DNA of 56,953 bases from Caldanaerobius fijiensis DSM 17918 (lineage in GTDB: Bacteria > Bacillota > Thermoanaerobacteria > Thermoanaerobacterales > Caldanaerobiaceae). The translations under genes were made by a program, and so were the position numbers. The notes below the pieces were generated by a model. The model was given only the letters and a program-made list of their open reading frames with translations, searched no databases and had not been told where the DNA came from. This document shows positions 28,660 to 37,873 of the stretch, piece by piece. The stretch's first letter is position 1; the number at the start of each line of letters is the position of its first letter. The stretch lies in the NCBI RefSeq assembly GCF_900129075.1, contig NZ_FQVH01000008.1, positions 17,373 through 74,325 on the forward strand. The letters are read 5' to 3'.

Positions 28660-29076
28660 CTACTGTACTATAAAATTATCAAAATATACATTGACGATTT
28701 TACCCTTTTGTAAAATCTCATTTATCTTTGAAAGTATCAGCTTTCTCATCCTCTCCTGTCCTTCTGCTCCGGATACCTGGGTTGATGTTTGACTCCTCAA
28801 AATAGATATAATAGCATTTCTGATCACCGCATTCTTTTCTTTAAGCTCGTTCTCAACTTTTTTATCCGCAAACTCCAGTTCTATATTCACCTTTATATAC
28901 CTGTTTGCATCCTTAAGGTTTGTTATAAGATCGCCCTCGAGAACATAAAAATAGGTTTGAGGTTGGATATTGGCTTTTGCTGCATTGCCCGTATTCTGCA
29001 TATACATAAAATAAGCAAAACCACCGGCTATTATCATGAGCAGTACTATTATTATTACAAGATAAACATTCTTCAT
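28660..29076 (-). CDS. fliL: Flagellar basal body-associated protein FliL
   Basis: About 138 residues with one N-terminal transmembrane helix (YLVIIIVLLMIIAGGFAYFM is its core, residues 5-24) and a periplasmic-side domain that supports the stator. Conserved late features include RNAIISILRSQTSTQVSGAEG and an amphipathic C-terminus. No good ribosome-binding site precedes the candidate starts ATG 29076 or TTG 29085. Instead a strong one lies about 45 bases upstream with a tiny open frame ending on the fliL ATG, so translation may be coupled. Confidence 0.93.
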   Translation of the reverse strand: MKNVYLVIIIVLLMIIAGGFAYFMYMQNTGNAAKANIQPQTYFYVLEGDLITNLKDANRYIKVNIELEFADKKVENELKEKNAVIRNAIISILRSQTSTQVSGAEGQERMRKLILSKINEILQKGKIVNVYFDNFIVQ

Positions 29077-29130
29077 ATTATACAACCGTATGCACTACCA
29101 ACGGTAGCTATTACGGAATACACCTCCTTT
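29075..29130 (-). promoter_or_regulatory. Orphan ribosome-binding site and micro-ORF upstream of fliL
   Basis: AAAGGAGGTG (minus strand, 29121-29130) is the strongest Shine-Dalgarno sequence in the area, yet no ATG, GTG or TTG lies 5-9 bases downstream. A frame beginning at the GTG within it, or at a non-standard ATA eight bases on, runs to a TGA that overlaps the fliL ATG (ATATGA). This could be a coupling leader peptide, a mutated fliL start or a gene with a rare start codon. Confidence 0.35.
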
Positions 29131-29145
29131 AGCGATTTTTAACGA

Positions 29146-29859
29146 TTACTCTGAGCGATTTCTAAGTATGACGATATCAACCCTCCTATTTTTGGCCCTG
29201 TTTGCATCGCTGTTGTTAGGCACAACAGGGCGATACTCGCCAAAGCCCTCAGCCGATAACCTTTCCGGTGGAAAATGATGTACGTTCACCAGGTATTTTA
29301 AAACGGTCACAGCTCTATCTGTTGATAACTCCCAATTGCTGGGATATTTGCTATTATTTATAGGCACATTATCTGTATGCCCTTCTATTTTAATCGGATG
29401 ATTATCATTCTTGATTATGTTAGAAACTTTGCTCAATATCTCTAACGACTCCGGCTTTAAATCCGCCTTACCTGTATCAAAAAGCACTGTATCTACAAAC
29501 CTTATGGTCAAACCTCTTTCATCCAGCACCAGCTTTATTTTATCGTTCATTTTGTTTTCATTTATATATTTGCCCAATTTTTCGTAAATTTTTTTTAACT
29601 CATCCTGATTAGGAGGTTTATCTTCAAATATCCTCGTGTTAAGCTGTTCTCCTGATTTCAGATCAATACTCCTGATCTGCTCAATGCCTAAACCTCTGTT
29701 TATAGATAATATAAGGGTTTGAAATTTGTTGATATTTATCGTAGCCATTGAAAAAAGCAAAACAAAAAATGTTAAAAGAAGCGACATCAAGTCCGCGTAA
29801 GTGTTGAGCCATTCATTGGAAACTCCTTCATCCTCTTCAAACCTGCGATTTTTGCGCAT
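29146..29859 (-). CDS. motB: Flagellar stator protein MotB
   Basis: Stator subunit anchoring the motor to peptidoglycan. The single transmembrane helix carries the proton-binding Asp in NTYADLMSLLLTFFVLLFS (about residue 24). The OmpA-like peptidoglycan-binding domain (about 110-235) has FDTGKADLKP, IEGHTDNVPI and SAEGFGEYRPV. Length about 237. Ion use (H+ or Na+) cannot be read directly. ATG at 29859 has GGGTG six bases upstream. The gene overlaps motA. Confidence 0.96.
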   Translation of the reverse strand: MRKNRRFEEDEGVSNEWLNTYADLMSLLLTFFVLLFSMATININKFQTLILSINRGLGIEQIRSIDLKSGEQLNTRIFEDKPPNQDELKKIYEKLGKYINENKMNDKIKLVLDERGLTIRFVDTVLFDTGKADLKPESLEILSKVSNIIKNDNHPIKIEGHTDNVPINNSKYPSNWELSTDRAVTVLKYLVNVHHFPPERLSAEGFGEYRPVVPNNSDANRAKNRRVDIVILRNRSE

Positions 29860-30640
29860 CCAGCTCACCCTCTAATTGTTCATCTGCTTGTCTTCTTTTG
29901 GGTCTATCAAAAAATGCCCTTAATTTCTGCTCTATTATTCTAGGATTTTCACCTGCCTGTATCGACAAAATGCCTTCAATCATCACTTCTCTTATTAATG
30001 ACTCCTCCTTGCTCCTGCTGTCCATTTTCTTCTCTATAGGTATAAATAACACATATGCCAGTATTGAACCGTAAAAGGTGGTTATAAGGGCAACCGCCAT
30101 ACCCGGACCAACCTTTGATGGATCGTTAAGATTCTTGAGCATGTTTATCAAGCCGATAAGAGTTCCTATCATTCCAAAGGCAGGGGCAAAAGTAGCCATT
30201 GTTTTAAATACCCCGCTTTCAGCCTTACGCCTTTCCTCAATAAAGGTTAACTCCGTTTCCATAATATCCCTTACAAGTTTCGGGTCCGTACCATCCACAA
30301 CCAAAAGTATGCCTTTTTTTAAGAATTCATCCTCAATCCCATTAGCTTCATCCTCCAACGCTAACAGGCCTTCCCTCCTGGCTACATTAGCCAGTTGAAT
30401 TATCCTTTCTATGATCTCTTCAGATTTCATTGATTTTTGAAAAAATACCCTTTTTGCCGACTTAAACGCCTGGATAATTACTGACATCGGGCAGGAAAGC
30501 AGAGTACTCGTAATAGTACCACCTATTGTTATCAATACAGATGGAATATCAATAAAGGTGGCAATACTGCCGCTCATCATTATTGACCAGATAATGACTG
30601 TGAAACCGGCTACTAAACCTACAAGCGATGCTACATCCAA
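29837..30640 (-). CDS. motA: Flagellar stator protein MotA
   Basis: Four-helix stator subunit that generates torque on FliG. The 267-residue protein has helices near 5-25 and 30-50, a large cytoplasmic loop with conserved charged residues (VLVDGTD..., FIEERRKAESGVFKTMATFAPAF begins the transition) and two further helices, APAFGMIGTLIGLINML and VALITTFYGSILAYVLFIP. The start is TTG at 30640, with AAGGTGG eight bases upstream, immediately after the flbD stop. Confidence 0.96.
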   Translation of the reverse strand: MDVASLVGLVAGFTVIIWSIMMSGSIATFIDIPSVLITIGGTITSTLLSCPMSVIIQAFKSAKRVFFQKSMKSEEIIERIIQLANVARREGLLALEDEANGIEDEFLKKGILLVVDGTDPKLVRDIMETELTFIEERRKAESGVFKTMATFAPAFGMIGTLIGLINMLKNLNDPSKVGPGMAVALITTFYGSILAYVLFIPIEKKMDSRSKEESLIREVMIEGILSIQAGENPRIIEQKLRAFFDRPKRRQADEQLEGELDAQKSQV

Positions 30641-30841
30641 CTATTCCACCACCTTAAAGCATCCATTTATTTGCCTTTTATAATTTAATACCATCTCTAT
30701 AACTTCGTCGAGGCTTTGTTGTACCACGTACTTATTCCCTGTTGTAAGGGTTATCACTGTGTCAGGCGTGGCCTCAATGCACTCTATGAGATCGGCATTG
30801 ATGACAAATTCCTTACCATTTAACCTGTTGACTTTTATCAA
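30641..30841 (-). CDS. flbD: FlbD family small flagellar protein (SwrD-like)
   Basis: Small 66-residue soluble protein: VNRLNGKEFVINADLIECIE and TGNKYVVQQSLDEVIEMV are the FlbD family core. The Bacillus homologue SwrD increases motor torque and sits between flgE and the stator or fliL region, as here next to motA. The start is TTG at 30841 with AGGTG seven bases upstream. Confidence 0.92.
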   Translation of the reverse strand: MIKVNRLNGKEFVINADLIECIEATPDTVITLTTGNKYVVQQSLDEVIEMVLNYKRQINGCFKVVE

Positions 30842-30856
30842 AGAATATCACCTTGA

Positions 30857-32158
30857 TTACCTTACGATATTTATAAGGTCTTGTAACATAGTATCTGATG
30901 CGGTTATAACCCTGGAATTAGCCTGATATCCCCTCTGTGTTATGATCATATTTGTAAACTCCTGCGCCAGATCCACATTAGACATCTCCAGCGAGCCTGG
31001 ATTTAATACTCCTCGACCGCCGGTACCTGCGGCCCCATATTCTGCCTCACCTGAATTCGGGGTTAACTTATAAAGGTTATCACCAACCTTTTCCAAACCC
31101 ATAGGATTACTTATACTGGCAATAGCCAGCTGTCCTATAATGAAATTTTGACCATTTGAATAGGTGACAATGATGTTACCATATTGATCGATTTTAAATC
31201 CCTCCATCGTCCCCGCTGGATTGCCGTCTTTGCTTACTTCTTTTATAGTATCTTTCTCATTGCCAACCCCTGCAAACTGGGTAAGTGGTGTTATATCGAG
31301 GTTGATATTCTGTGGACTGGCAGCGCCATCGCTGTCTGACACGCTTAAATTTATAATATATCTTCCATTATTCTGATTCGGGTTAGGATTTATCAAATTG
31401 CCATTGGCATCAAATGAAATCTGCGTGGGCTGTAATATCTGGACCGGTGTTATAGTGCCGTTCTGATTTAGCGTAGCTCCCAGAGCCGGATCATAGGAGG
31501 TAACCTCTAAATTCCAGGTATTATTACCTGTTTTGGTAAATTTTAAATTGATAATATGAGTCCTACCCTGTGAATCATAGATCATCTCGTTATATGTCAT
31601 GGAGTCATTAACAGCAAGGTTCGCGTTTAAGTTCCCGCCAATTGTTATATTTTGAGTGGCTTTTGCCTCCTTTGATATTTTGTTATATAAATTCAGCGGA
31701 ACAAGATTCCCTGAGGTATCCACTTTTCCCGTGCTATCGGCCTGCCAACCGTACACATAAAGTCCACCTGCTGTAACCAGATTGCCATTGCTGTCCACCC
31801 CAAAATTGCCTGCCCTTGTATAGCTTTTACTGCCAGTAAGATCCCCTACAGTGAAAAATCCATTTCCATCTATCATGACATCCAACGGATTATCAGTTCT
31901 CTGACTGCTCCCTTGAGAAAACAACGTATCAATAGAGCCTATAGCCACACCCAATCCTACCTGTTGCGGATTGGTACCGCCTCTATTGTCCTGAGGCATC
32001 GACGCACCCTTTATAAGCTGGCTCATTACATCCTTAAAAGTAACTCTACTCGCTTTAAATCCAACAGTATTTACATTAGCCACGTTATTTCCAATGACAT
32101 CCATAGCTGCCTGTTCTGCTTTTAAACCCGATACCGCAGAAAACATTGAACGCATCAT
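30857..32158 (-). CDS. flgE: Flagellar hook protein FlgE
   Basis: Hook building block of 433 residues. The N-terminal rod/hook signature is MFSAVSGLKAEQAAMDVIGN with NVANVNTVGFKASR. A variable, Asn/Gly-rich central region follows, and the C-terminus LAQEFTNMIITQRGYQANSR is the standard helix. Tandem ATGs at 32158 and 32155 follow AAGGGGTGG. It is encoded after flgD, its capping protein. Confidence 0.96.
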   Translation of the reverse strand: MMRSMFSAVSGLKAEQAAMDVIGNNVANVNTVGFKASRVTFKDVMSQLIKGASMPQDNRGGTNPQQVGLGVAIGSIDTLFSQGSSQRTDNPLDVMIDGNGFFTVGDLTGSKSYTRAGNFGVDSNGNLVTAGGLYVYGWQADSTGKVDTSGNLVPLNLYNKISKEAKATQNITIGGNLNANLAVNDSMTYNEMIYDSQGRTHIINLKFTKTGNNTWNLEVTSYDPALGATLNQNGTITPVQILQPTQISFDANGNLINPNPNQNNGRYIINLSVSDSDGAASPQNINLDITPLTQFAGVGNEKDTIKEVSKDGNPAGTMEGFKIDQYGNIIVTYSNGQNFIIGQLAIASISNPMGLEKVGDNLYKLTPNSGEAEYGAAGTGGRGVLNPGSLEMSNVDLAQEFTNMIITQRGYQANSRVITASDTMLQDLINIVR

Positions 32159-32174
32159 TTTATATCCACCCCTT

Positions 32175-32543
32175 TTATTTTACATTCTTTACATCGCTTA
32201 TGGATATTAAATTGCCATTAACAGATAAGTACACCTTGCTACCGGCAATAGATACACCATCCACAATCCCACTTATACTTCCCGCATCTACGGTCTTCCC
32301 TATGAGAGCTGTAGCTCTCATCATATCCATATTGACATTAATGTTTTGTATCTGCTCTAAAGCGCTGAATTGCGCCATTTGAGCGATAAACTCTCTGTCA
32401 TCCACAGGCTGTAACGGATCCTGGTTGCTCAGCTGAGTTATGAGCAATTTGAGAAAATCATCTTTACCCAGTATTTGATTATTTTGAACCGATGTATCAG
32501 GTTCCACTGAATAAGATGATGAATTTACTGAATTGACGTTCAT
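32175..32543 (-). CDS. flgD: Flagellar hook-capping protein FlgD (short form)
   Basis: Scaffold needed to assemble the hook. The conserved N-terminal half is intact: LGKDDFLKLLITQLSNQDPL, REFIAQMAQFSALEQIQN. At 122 residues it stops shortly after the ALIGKTV segment, with only a small beta-strand end, so it lacks the Ig-like/tudor domain of enterobacterial FlgD. Short forms are usual in Bacillus and Clostridia. ATG 32543 follows AAGGGAG. Confidence 0.94.
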   Translation of the reverse strand: MNVNSVNSSSYSVEPDTSVQNNQILGKDDFLKLLITQLSNQDPLQPVDDREFIAQMAQFSALEQIQNINVNMDMMRATALIGKTVDAGSISGIVDGVSIAGSKVYLSVNGNLISISDVKNVK

Positions 32544-32557
32544 TTATCTTACTCCCT

Positions 32558-33829
32558 TCATACGAGATAATTTATACCAGACTCACCTTTAAAAGCGATA
32601 ACCATATCATCAAAATTCCTCGCCGCCACTTTACCCTCGTTAAAGCGGTATCTTCCAGTTTCTTTCCATTGGTTATTGCCATGGTCCTGGGCTAGCTGTC
32701 CTCCCATTCCCGTATCTACCGTCACATTTATGTTTTGAACGTTTATACCCTGGCTCTGGAGTGCATCCCTCAGTTGTACAAGGTTTGACTCAATAATCTG
32801 CTTTACCTGATAATTCTGTACCTCAAACTTTGCTATCATAACTCCTTTATCTATTTCAATCTTCAAGGAAATATTTCCTAAATAGTCCGGCTTTAATTTT
32901 ATATCAGCGCTATACTTGCTGGCACCCATATCTATAGATACTCTTGCGCCGTTCACTATCTGTGAGATCACATCCTGTGCCTTTACCGGCAACACACTTT
33001 CTTGACTCTGTTGCAAAATATTACCTTGATTTTTTAAGACATTTACAATAGGAGCCGTCTTATCATCGATTACCGCTTTGAAATCCTGAATGAAATCCTG
33101 AACAACCTTTAAAACCCTGTCTCCACCAAAGATGCCCTTATATTGCGTTTCACCTTGCTTTTTATTTTCGCCCTTTATGTCTTCCAAAAAAATCTCTTTA
33201 GTCCCTTGATGCAATAATATCTCACTCTTTTCATTTTGCTGATTCCCTTTTATCTCAATATGTACTTTGGGTGTTTGCTGACCCTCAGCGTCCAGTATAT
33301 CCTTGTCCAATCTAATCACAGAATCCGATGGCATGTCTGTTCCTTTAGCGGTAATTTTATCATCGTTGTGCACATCCTCGCTCTGCCGCTTTTGAAATTC
33401 GCTATTAGTAACCTGTGACATTTCACCGCTTAGCCTATTAAATTGCGAAAAATCTTCCGTCACTTCTAACAAAAGCTCAGGATTTTCTATAAATTTCAAT
33501 ATGATATTTCTTAGAGACTGATTTACCTCAATGCCGTTATCTGTCAGCATCTTTTCTATTAATGGCATTTTATTGTCAATACTATTATTATTAAATAATA
33601 ATCCTATTAAAGACATGATCTCTATTCCATGAGATTTAAGGATATTAACAAAATCCTCTATAGAATCACCTGAATCACCTTTTTGGTTATCCATGGACAA
33701 TGTCAAAATCTTTCTAAAGCTAATATTTGGTTCCGTGTATTCTTTAACTGTGATACCCTGTAAATCTTTGGCTGCAACCGTCGACATTTTATCGTTTTTC
33801 ACAGTACAAACCAATCCGCCTTTTATCAT
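32558..33829 (-). CDS. fliK: Flagellar hook-length control protein FliK
   Basis: FliK measures hook length and triggers the FlhB switch. The 423-residue protein is poorly conserved and hydrophilic for its first 280 residues. It ends with the Flg_hook domain (about 290-375): VSIDMGASKYSADIKLKPDYLGNISLKIEI and MIAKFEVQNYQVKQIIESNLVQLRDALQSQGI are its recognisable core (each quoted from shorter segments). ATG at 33829 follows GAGGTG. Position just before flgD and flgE supports the call. Confidence 0.9.
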   Translation of the reverse strand: MIKGGLVCTVKNDKMSTVAAKDLQGITVKEYTEPNISFRKILTLSMDNQKGDSGDSIEDFVNILKSHGIEIMSLIGLLFNNNSIDNKMPLIEKMLTDNGIEVNQSLRNIILKFIENPELLLEVTEDFSQFNRLSGEMSQVTNSEFQKRQSEDVHNDDKITAKGTDMPSDSVIRLDKDILDAEGQQTPKVHIEIKGNQQNEKSEILLHQGTKEIFLEDIKGENKKQGETQYKGIFGGDRVLKVVQDFIQDFKAVIDDKTAPIVNVLKNQGNILQQSQESVLPVKAQDVISQIVNGARVSIDMGASKYSADIKLKPDYLGNISLKIEIDKGVMIAKFEVQNYQVKQIIESNLVQLRDALQSQGINVQNINVTVDTGMGGQLAQDHGNNQWKETGRYRFNEGKVAARNFDDMVIAFKGESGINYLV

Positions 33830-33841
33830 TTGCTCACCTCT

Positions 33842-34384
33842 TTACGGTCCAATCTGACCCATCATGATCTGAGTGATCTTAGCCGCCGTATCCGGATTCA
33901 TATTTTCCATAATCTGAGCAGCTGCTTGCTTTTGCATATTCTTTAATATAATGGCCACTTTATTGCTATCCTGTATTTTTTCCAGTATGCCGGCAGCTGC
34001 TTGTGGATCCATGTTTTCATAGTATTTTACAAGGTCTTTTATTTGTACCGACTGCGACTGCAACATACTTTTCTGTTCATCAAGAGATTTCTGCAATTTG
34101 GCCAGGCTATCCTCTTTTGCCTTTAACGCAGCTTCTTTAGCATTGAGCTGGTCTGCTTTCTGCTGCAACTTTATCTTTTCGTTTCTTATATAATCCATTT
34201 CTTTATTTATCTTATCCTGAGCAGAGGACAGTGAATTAGATGCTACAATATTTTTAACAACGGGTATTGACGAAAATTGTTTTACGATCGTCGTTTTTAA
34301 ATTAAAAAAGTTAAAATAGACCAATACTCCCGAAATCAATGCAATTACTGCTACAATAGAGAGAGTTACAGCGACCTTTTTCAT
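33842..34384 (-). CDS. MotE/YlxF-like flagellar protein
   Basis: 180 residues: an N-terminal transmembrane helix (5-27), an extracytoplasmic coiled coil rich in Lys/Gln/Leu (about 58-112) and a small C-terminal helical domain YYENMDPQAAAGILEKIQDS with NMNPDTAAKITQIM. The last part resembles the MgtE-N/FliG-like domain of MotE, which stabilises stator components, and YlxF of Bacillus, encoded at the same place between fliJ and fliK. ATG 34384 has GGTG six bases upstream. Confidence 0.8.
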   Translation of the reverse strand: MKKVAVTLSIVAVIALISGVLVYFNFFNLKTTIVKQFSSIPVVKNIVASNSLSSAQDKINKEMDYIRNEKIKLQQKADQLNAKEAALKAKEDSLAKLQKSLDEQKSMLQSQSVQIKDLVKYYENMDPQAAAGILEKIQDSNKVAIILKNMQKQAAAQIMENMNPDTAAKITQIMMGQIGP

Positions 34385-34834
34385 TTATATCACCTTTTTT
34401 ACTTTATATCTATTGCAGATAAATTGATCTATATTTTTCTGCTCTATTTTGGTCAAATTGCCTATATATTCTTTATAGCACTTTTCGTCCAGTTTGTCCA
34501 ACATTTTTACATCCTGTGATATCTTGACAAGCTCCTGTCGTATTCTGTCCACATCTTCCTGTATTTTTCTTACCACGTCATACTGCGCCGCAATATCTCC
34601 CCTTACACCTTCAAGGCTTTTATACGAGTATTGATACTCAAGAGCACTCAAAGAAGAGTTGCTCTCCATTCGTTTTAAATAATCCATTATATCTCGTTCT
34701 CTGCTGATATATGTATTTAAAAGCTCCACAGCATCTTGTAATCTCATCATCTCTCTGGAAAATTCAATTTTTAATTTTTTTTGCCGCTGAACATTTAAAT
34801 CAGCAATTTTTTTCAACCTGAACACATATCCCAT
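34385..34834 (-). CDS. fliJ: Flagellar export chaperone/stalk FliJ
   Basis: About 149 residues, almost wholly an antiparallel coiled coil, as in FliJ, which links the FliI ATPase ring to FlhA. The start YVFRLKKIADLNVQRQKKLK is typical, and charged heptads follow throughout. ATG at 34834 has AGGTG six bases upstream; the GTG at 34843 is in the binding site and inside the fliI end. Gene order fliH-fliI-fliJ supports it. Confidence 0.92.
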   Translation of the reverse strand: MGYVFRLKKIADLNVQRQKKLKIEFSREMMRLQDAVELLNTYISRERDIMDYLKRMESNSSLSALEYQYSYKSLEGVRGDIAAQYDVVRKIQEDVDRIRQELVKISQDVKMLDKLDEKCYKEYIGNLTKIEQKNIDQFICNRYKVKKVI

Positions 34835-34835
34835 A

Positions 34836-36152
34836 TCAATCACCTATTATCTTTTTCATCCGCTCTATAATATCCGCCGGATCAGTTATCTCATTAACCT
34901 TTTGTCTTAAAAAGTCATTTATTTTATTCACTCTCTCTATTGCATAATCGACCTCTGGATTGCTTCCTTTTTTATAAGCCCCTATGGAAATAAGGTCTTC
35001 AAAATCCCGGTATACAGCCATGATGTTCTTTATTTTCGCCGCTAGTTCCAGGTGCTCTTCCGTTACCACATCCGACATAACCCTGCTCACACTGGCCAGC
35101 ACGTCGATTGCCGGATAATGATTGCTATTAGCCAGCTTCCTTGACAGCACTATATGGCCGTCTAATATGCTCCTGACCGCATCTGTAACCGGTTCGTTGA
35201 AGTCATCTCCATCTACCAAAACGGTGTAAAGAGCGGTTATCGAACCCACATCTCCGTTGCCGGTCCTCTCCATGAGCTTTGGAAGCACTGAAAAAACCGA
35301 AGGAGTATAGCCCTTTGAAACAGGAGGTTCCCCTACTGCCAATCCTATTTCGCGTTGAGCCATGGCAAACCTGGTGACCGAATCCATCATGAACATCACG
35401 TCGCAGCCATTATCCCTGAAATACTCGGCTATAGCTGTAGCTGTATACGCAGCTTTTATTCTCAGCATCGCAGGCTCATCTGAAGTTGATACGACGACCA
35501 CCGATTTCTTCATGCCCTCAGGCCCCAGCGACTTCTCTATGAAGTCATTGACCTCTCGTCCCCGCTCTCCGATCAGCGCAATGACATTTACATCAGCTGA
35601 CGAAGACCTCGCTATCATACCCATAAGGGTGCTCTTACCGACACCGCTTCCCGCAAAAATGCCAAACCTCTGGCCTTTGCCGCAGGTTATAAGACCATCA
35701 ATAGCCCTTATCCCGGTAAAAAACGGCTCTTTTATGGGCTTTCTTGCCAGAGGATTAGGAGGAACAGCGTGGATTCGCCTCCAACTTCCCATGATGATAT
35801 CGCCATTGCCATCAATAGGCTTCCCCAGCCCATTTAAAATCCTCCCTTTAAGCTCTGCCCCTACACGCACCTTTAACGGCTCACCAAAGGATCTAACAGG
35901 GCAACCCTGCCTTATGCCCTCCGTATCCCCAATCGCCATTAAAATAACTCCCTTTTCTTCAAAACCTACGACTTCTGCCAGCACATGTCGCCCATCGCCC
36001 TTTACGATCTCACATAACTGGCCTACCTCAGCTCTAGGCAGATTGCACCTTATGGTAAGCCCTACAACCTGCGTCACATAGCCTATGTAATCGTAGAACA
36101 ATTTATTTTTAATTCGGCTATATTTATCCAGCTCTATACTCCTACTCATCAA
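34836..36152 (-). CDS. fliI: Flagellum-specific ATP synthase FliI
   Basis: Hexameric ATPase energising export of flagellar subunits, related to F1 beta. The P-loop is GIFAGSGVGKSTLMGM near residue 168. The Walker B region is DVMFMMDSVTRFAMAQREIG, and GEPPVSKGYTPSVFSVLPKL is a family signature. Length 438. TTG at 36152 sits eight bases after AAGGAG; ATG 36149 is equally possible. It overlaps the fliH end. Confidence 0.97.
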   Translation of the reverse strand: MMSRSIELDKYSRIKNKLFYDYIGYVTQVVGLTIRCNLPRAEVGQLCEIVKGDGRHVLAEVVGFEEKGVILMAIGDTEGIRQGCPVRSFGEPLKVRVGAELKGRILNGLGKPIDGNGDIIMGSWRRIHAVPPNPLARKPIKEPFFTGIRAIDGLITCGKGQRFGIFAGSGVGKSTLMGMIARSSSADVNVIALIGERGREVNDFIEKSLGPEGMKKSVVVVSTSDEPAMLRIKAAYTATAIAEYFRDNGCDVMFMMDSVTRFAMAQREIGLAVGEPPVSKGYTPSVFSVLPKLMERTGNGDVGSITALYTVLVDGDDFNEPVTDAVRSILDGHIVLSRKLANSNHYPAIDVLASVSRVMSDVVTEEHLELAAKIKNIMAVYRDFEDLISIGAYKKGSNPEVDYAIERVNKINDFLRQKVNEITDPADIIERMKKIIGD

Positions 36153-36864
36153 GCAATATACTCCTTAGCTCTTTTTTAATATTATCTATCTGCGTCATCA
36201 TACTGCAGTCAATACTGCCATTGGGAGTATCTATCACTATATCACCGTGCTTCAACATAGGATCGGCAATTATTTTATAATGTAATGTATTGATATACTC
36301 TCTATCTAATAGCTTATAATCATCTTCGCTAATCCTCACTTCATACGTATCCCTTATATCTAATCTGGTTATAGCTTCATGAACCACCTTTTCGTACAAT
36401 TCTCTATAATCCATATCACCTATGATATTTTCTACACAGCTGGATACAAGTTCTATTACATCCACTTCTAACTGTCTCAGCAATCTATTTCTTTCTTCTT
36501 CAACCTGTTGTTTCAATCTGTTTGCCTCATTTACAATGGCCTGAGCTTCCTTTCTTCCATCTTCCAGTCCTTTCTTGTAGCCTTCTAAATAGCCATCATT
36601 ATAACCTTTTTCTTTTCCTTCCAGGTATCCTCTCTGTTCTGACTCCTTTTTTTGCGCTTCAGCTATCTTAGCAGCCTCTTGTAATATTCTTTCCTTTTGC
36701 GATAAGGCTTCACTTACTATCCGTTCATATTGGGCTTTAGCCTCTGAAAGCTCGTTGTCCTCTTTTTCATCATCTGCCCTAATGTCATCGCCTCTATCCA
36801 CCAATGGAGTTACATAGTATACCTCTCTGTACTCGACCGCTGGAGCTTTTATAATCTTACTCAA
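36142..36864 (-). CDS. fliH: Flagellar assembly protein FliH
   Basis: 240-residue regulator of FliI. An N-terminal variable part is followed by a long charged coiled coil (about 30-120) containing the glycine-repeat EGKEKGYNDGYLEGYKKGLE (G-x3-G type), a FliH hallmark. A C-terminal FliH/NolV domain (about 120-235) has VVHEAITRL and DPMLKHGDIVIDTPNGSIDC. The TTG start at 36864 overlaps the fliG end by eight bases. Confidence 0.94.
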   Translation of the reverse strand: MSKIIKAPAVEYREVYYVTPLVDRGDDIRADDEKEDNELSEAKAQYERIVSEALSQKERILQEAAKIAEAQKKESEQRGYLEGKEKGYNDGYLEGYKKGLEDGRKEAQAIVNEANRLKQQVEEERNRLLRQLEVDVIELVSSCVENIIGDMDYRELYEKVVHEAITRLDIRDTYEVRISEDDYKLLDREYINTLHYKIIADPMLKHGDIVIDTPNGSIDCSMMTQIDNIKKELRSILLDE

Positions 36865-37867
36865 TTAGCTCATCACCACCGCCTCTTGAAATGATGATCT
36901 CTCCAGCATCTTCCAGCTTCCTGATGATGCTGACAATTCTCTGTTGAGCGTCTTCCACATCCCTCAGCCTTACAGGACCCATGTACTGGATATCCTCTCT
37001 GATCATATCTGCAAGACGCTTGGACATATTGTTGTATATGACTCTCGCCACATCGTCACTGGCCCCTTTAAGCGCCAGCGCAATATCGTGATTGTCCACT
37101 TCCCTCAAAATCCTCTGGATAGACCTGTTATCAAGGGTTACAATATCTTCAAATACAAACATTCGCTTCTTAACTTCTTCCGCCAGATCCACATCCATCA
37201 CTTCAAGGTTGTCCATGATATTCTTTTCAGTGGATCTGTCTACAGCATTAAGGATGTTGACAATAGTTTGAATTCCACCGGTTACAGCATAATCCTGCAC
37301 CACGATATTAGAAAGCTTTCTTTCCAATATGCTTTCCACTTCCCTTATGATCTCAGGAGAAGTCCTATCCATTTTAGCAATCCTATATGCTATATCAGCC
37401 TGTTTCTCATGGGGCAAAGCCGAAAGCACCATAGCAGCTTGTTCGGGCCTGAGATAGGATAGAACAAGAGCTATTGTCTGTGGATGCTCATTTTGTATAA
37501 AGTTTAAGATCTGTGAAGGGTCTGCCTTCCTCATAAAGTCAAAAGGCTTTACCTGAAGGGACGATGTAAGGTTGTTTATTATCTCCAACGCCCTCTGAGT
37601 GCCCAGGGCCTTTTCCAGTACTTCCCTGGCATACTCAATTCCCCCTTCATTGATATATCCCTGCGCCAGACACATGTCATAAAATTCCTTGAGTGCCTCC
37701 TCTTTTTCTTCAGCAGATATGGACCTAATATTGGCTATTTCCAGCGTGAGCTGTTCTATTTCCTGCTCTCCCAGGTGCTTAAACACTTCCGCAGCATATT
37801 CCGGCCCCAGGGCTATAAGCACCTTTGCAGCCAGTTCCTTTCCGCTAAAACTTTTTGCCACGCTCAA
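36857..37867 (-). CDS. fliG: Flagellar motor switch protein FliG
   Basis: Rotor protein contacting MotA. The 336-residue sequence has N domain (binds FliF), middle domain with EHPQTIALVLSYLRPEQAA (EHPQ motif near residue 130) and C domain with FVFEDIVTLDNRSIQRILRE and the charged torque helix DDVARVIYNNMSKRLADMI. TTG 37867 is very close to AGGTG; GTG 37861 has better spacing, so the true start may be two codons later. Confidence 0.97.
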   Translation of the reverse strand: MSVAKSFSGKELAAKVLIALGPEYAAEVFKHLGEQEIEQLTLEIANIRSISAEEKEEALKEFYDMCLAQGYINEGGIEYAREVLEKALGTQRALEIINNLTSSLQVKPFDFMRKADPSQILNFIQNEHPQTIALVLSYLRPEQAAMVLSALPHEKQADIAYRIAKMDRTSPEIIREVESILERKLSNIVVQDYAVTGGIQTIVNILNAVDRSTEKNIMDNLEVMDVDLAEEVKKRMFVFEDIVTLDNRSIQRILREVDNHDIALALKGASDDVARVIYNNMSKRLADMIREDIQYMGPVRLRDVEDAQQRIVSIIRKLEDAGEIIISRGGGDELIE

Positions 37868-37873
37868 ATCACC

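Noticed and set aside
29075-29085. Frameshift of fliL at its N-terminus
   Set aside because: The fliL protein is full length with its membrane anchor; the upstream in-frame codons contain a stop and show no FliL-like sequence, so the odd feature is the ribosome-binding site, not a lost N-terminus.
35362-36081. 239-codon plus-strand open frame
   Set aside because: Antisense of fliI; serine- and proline-rich composition is the mirror of the fliI codons.
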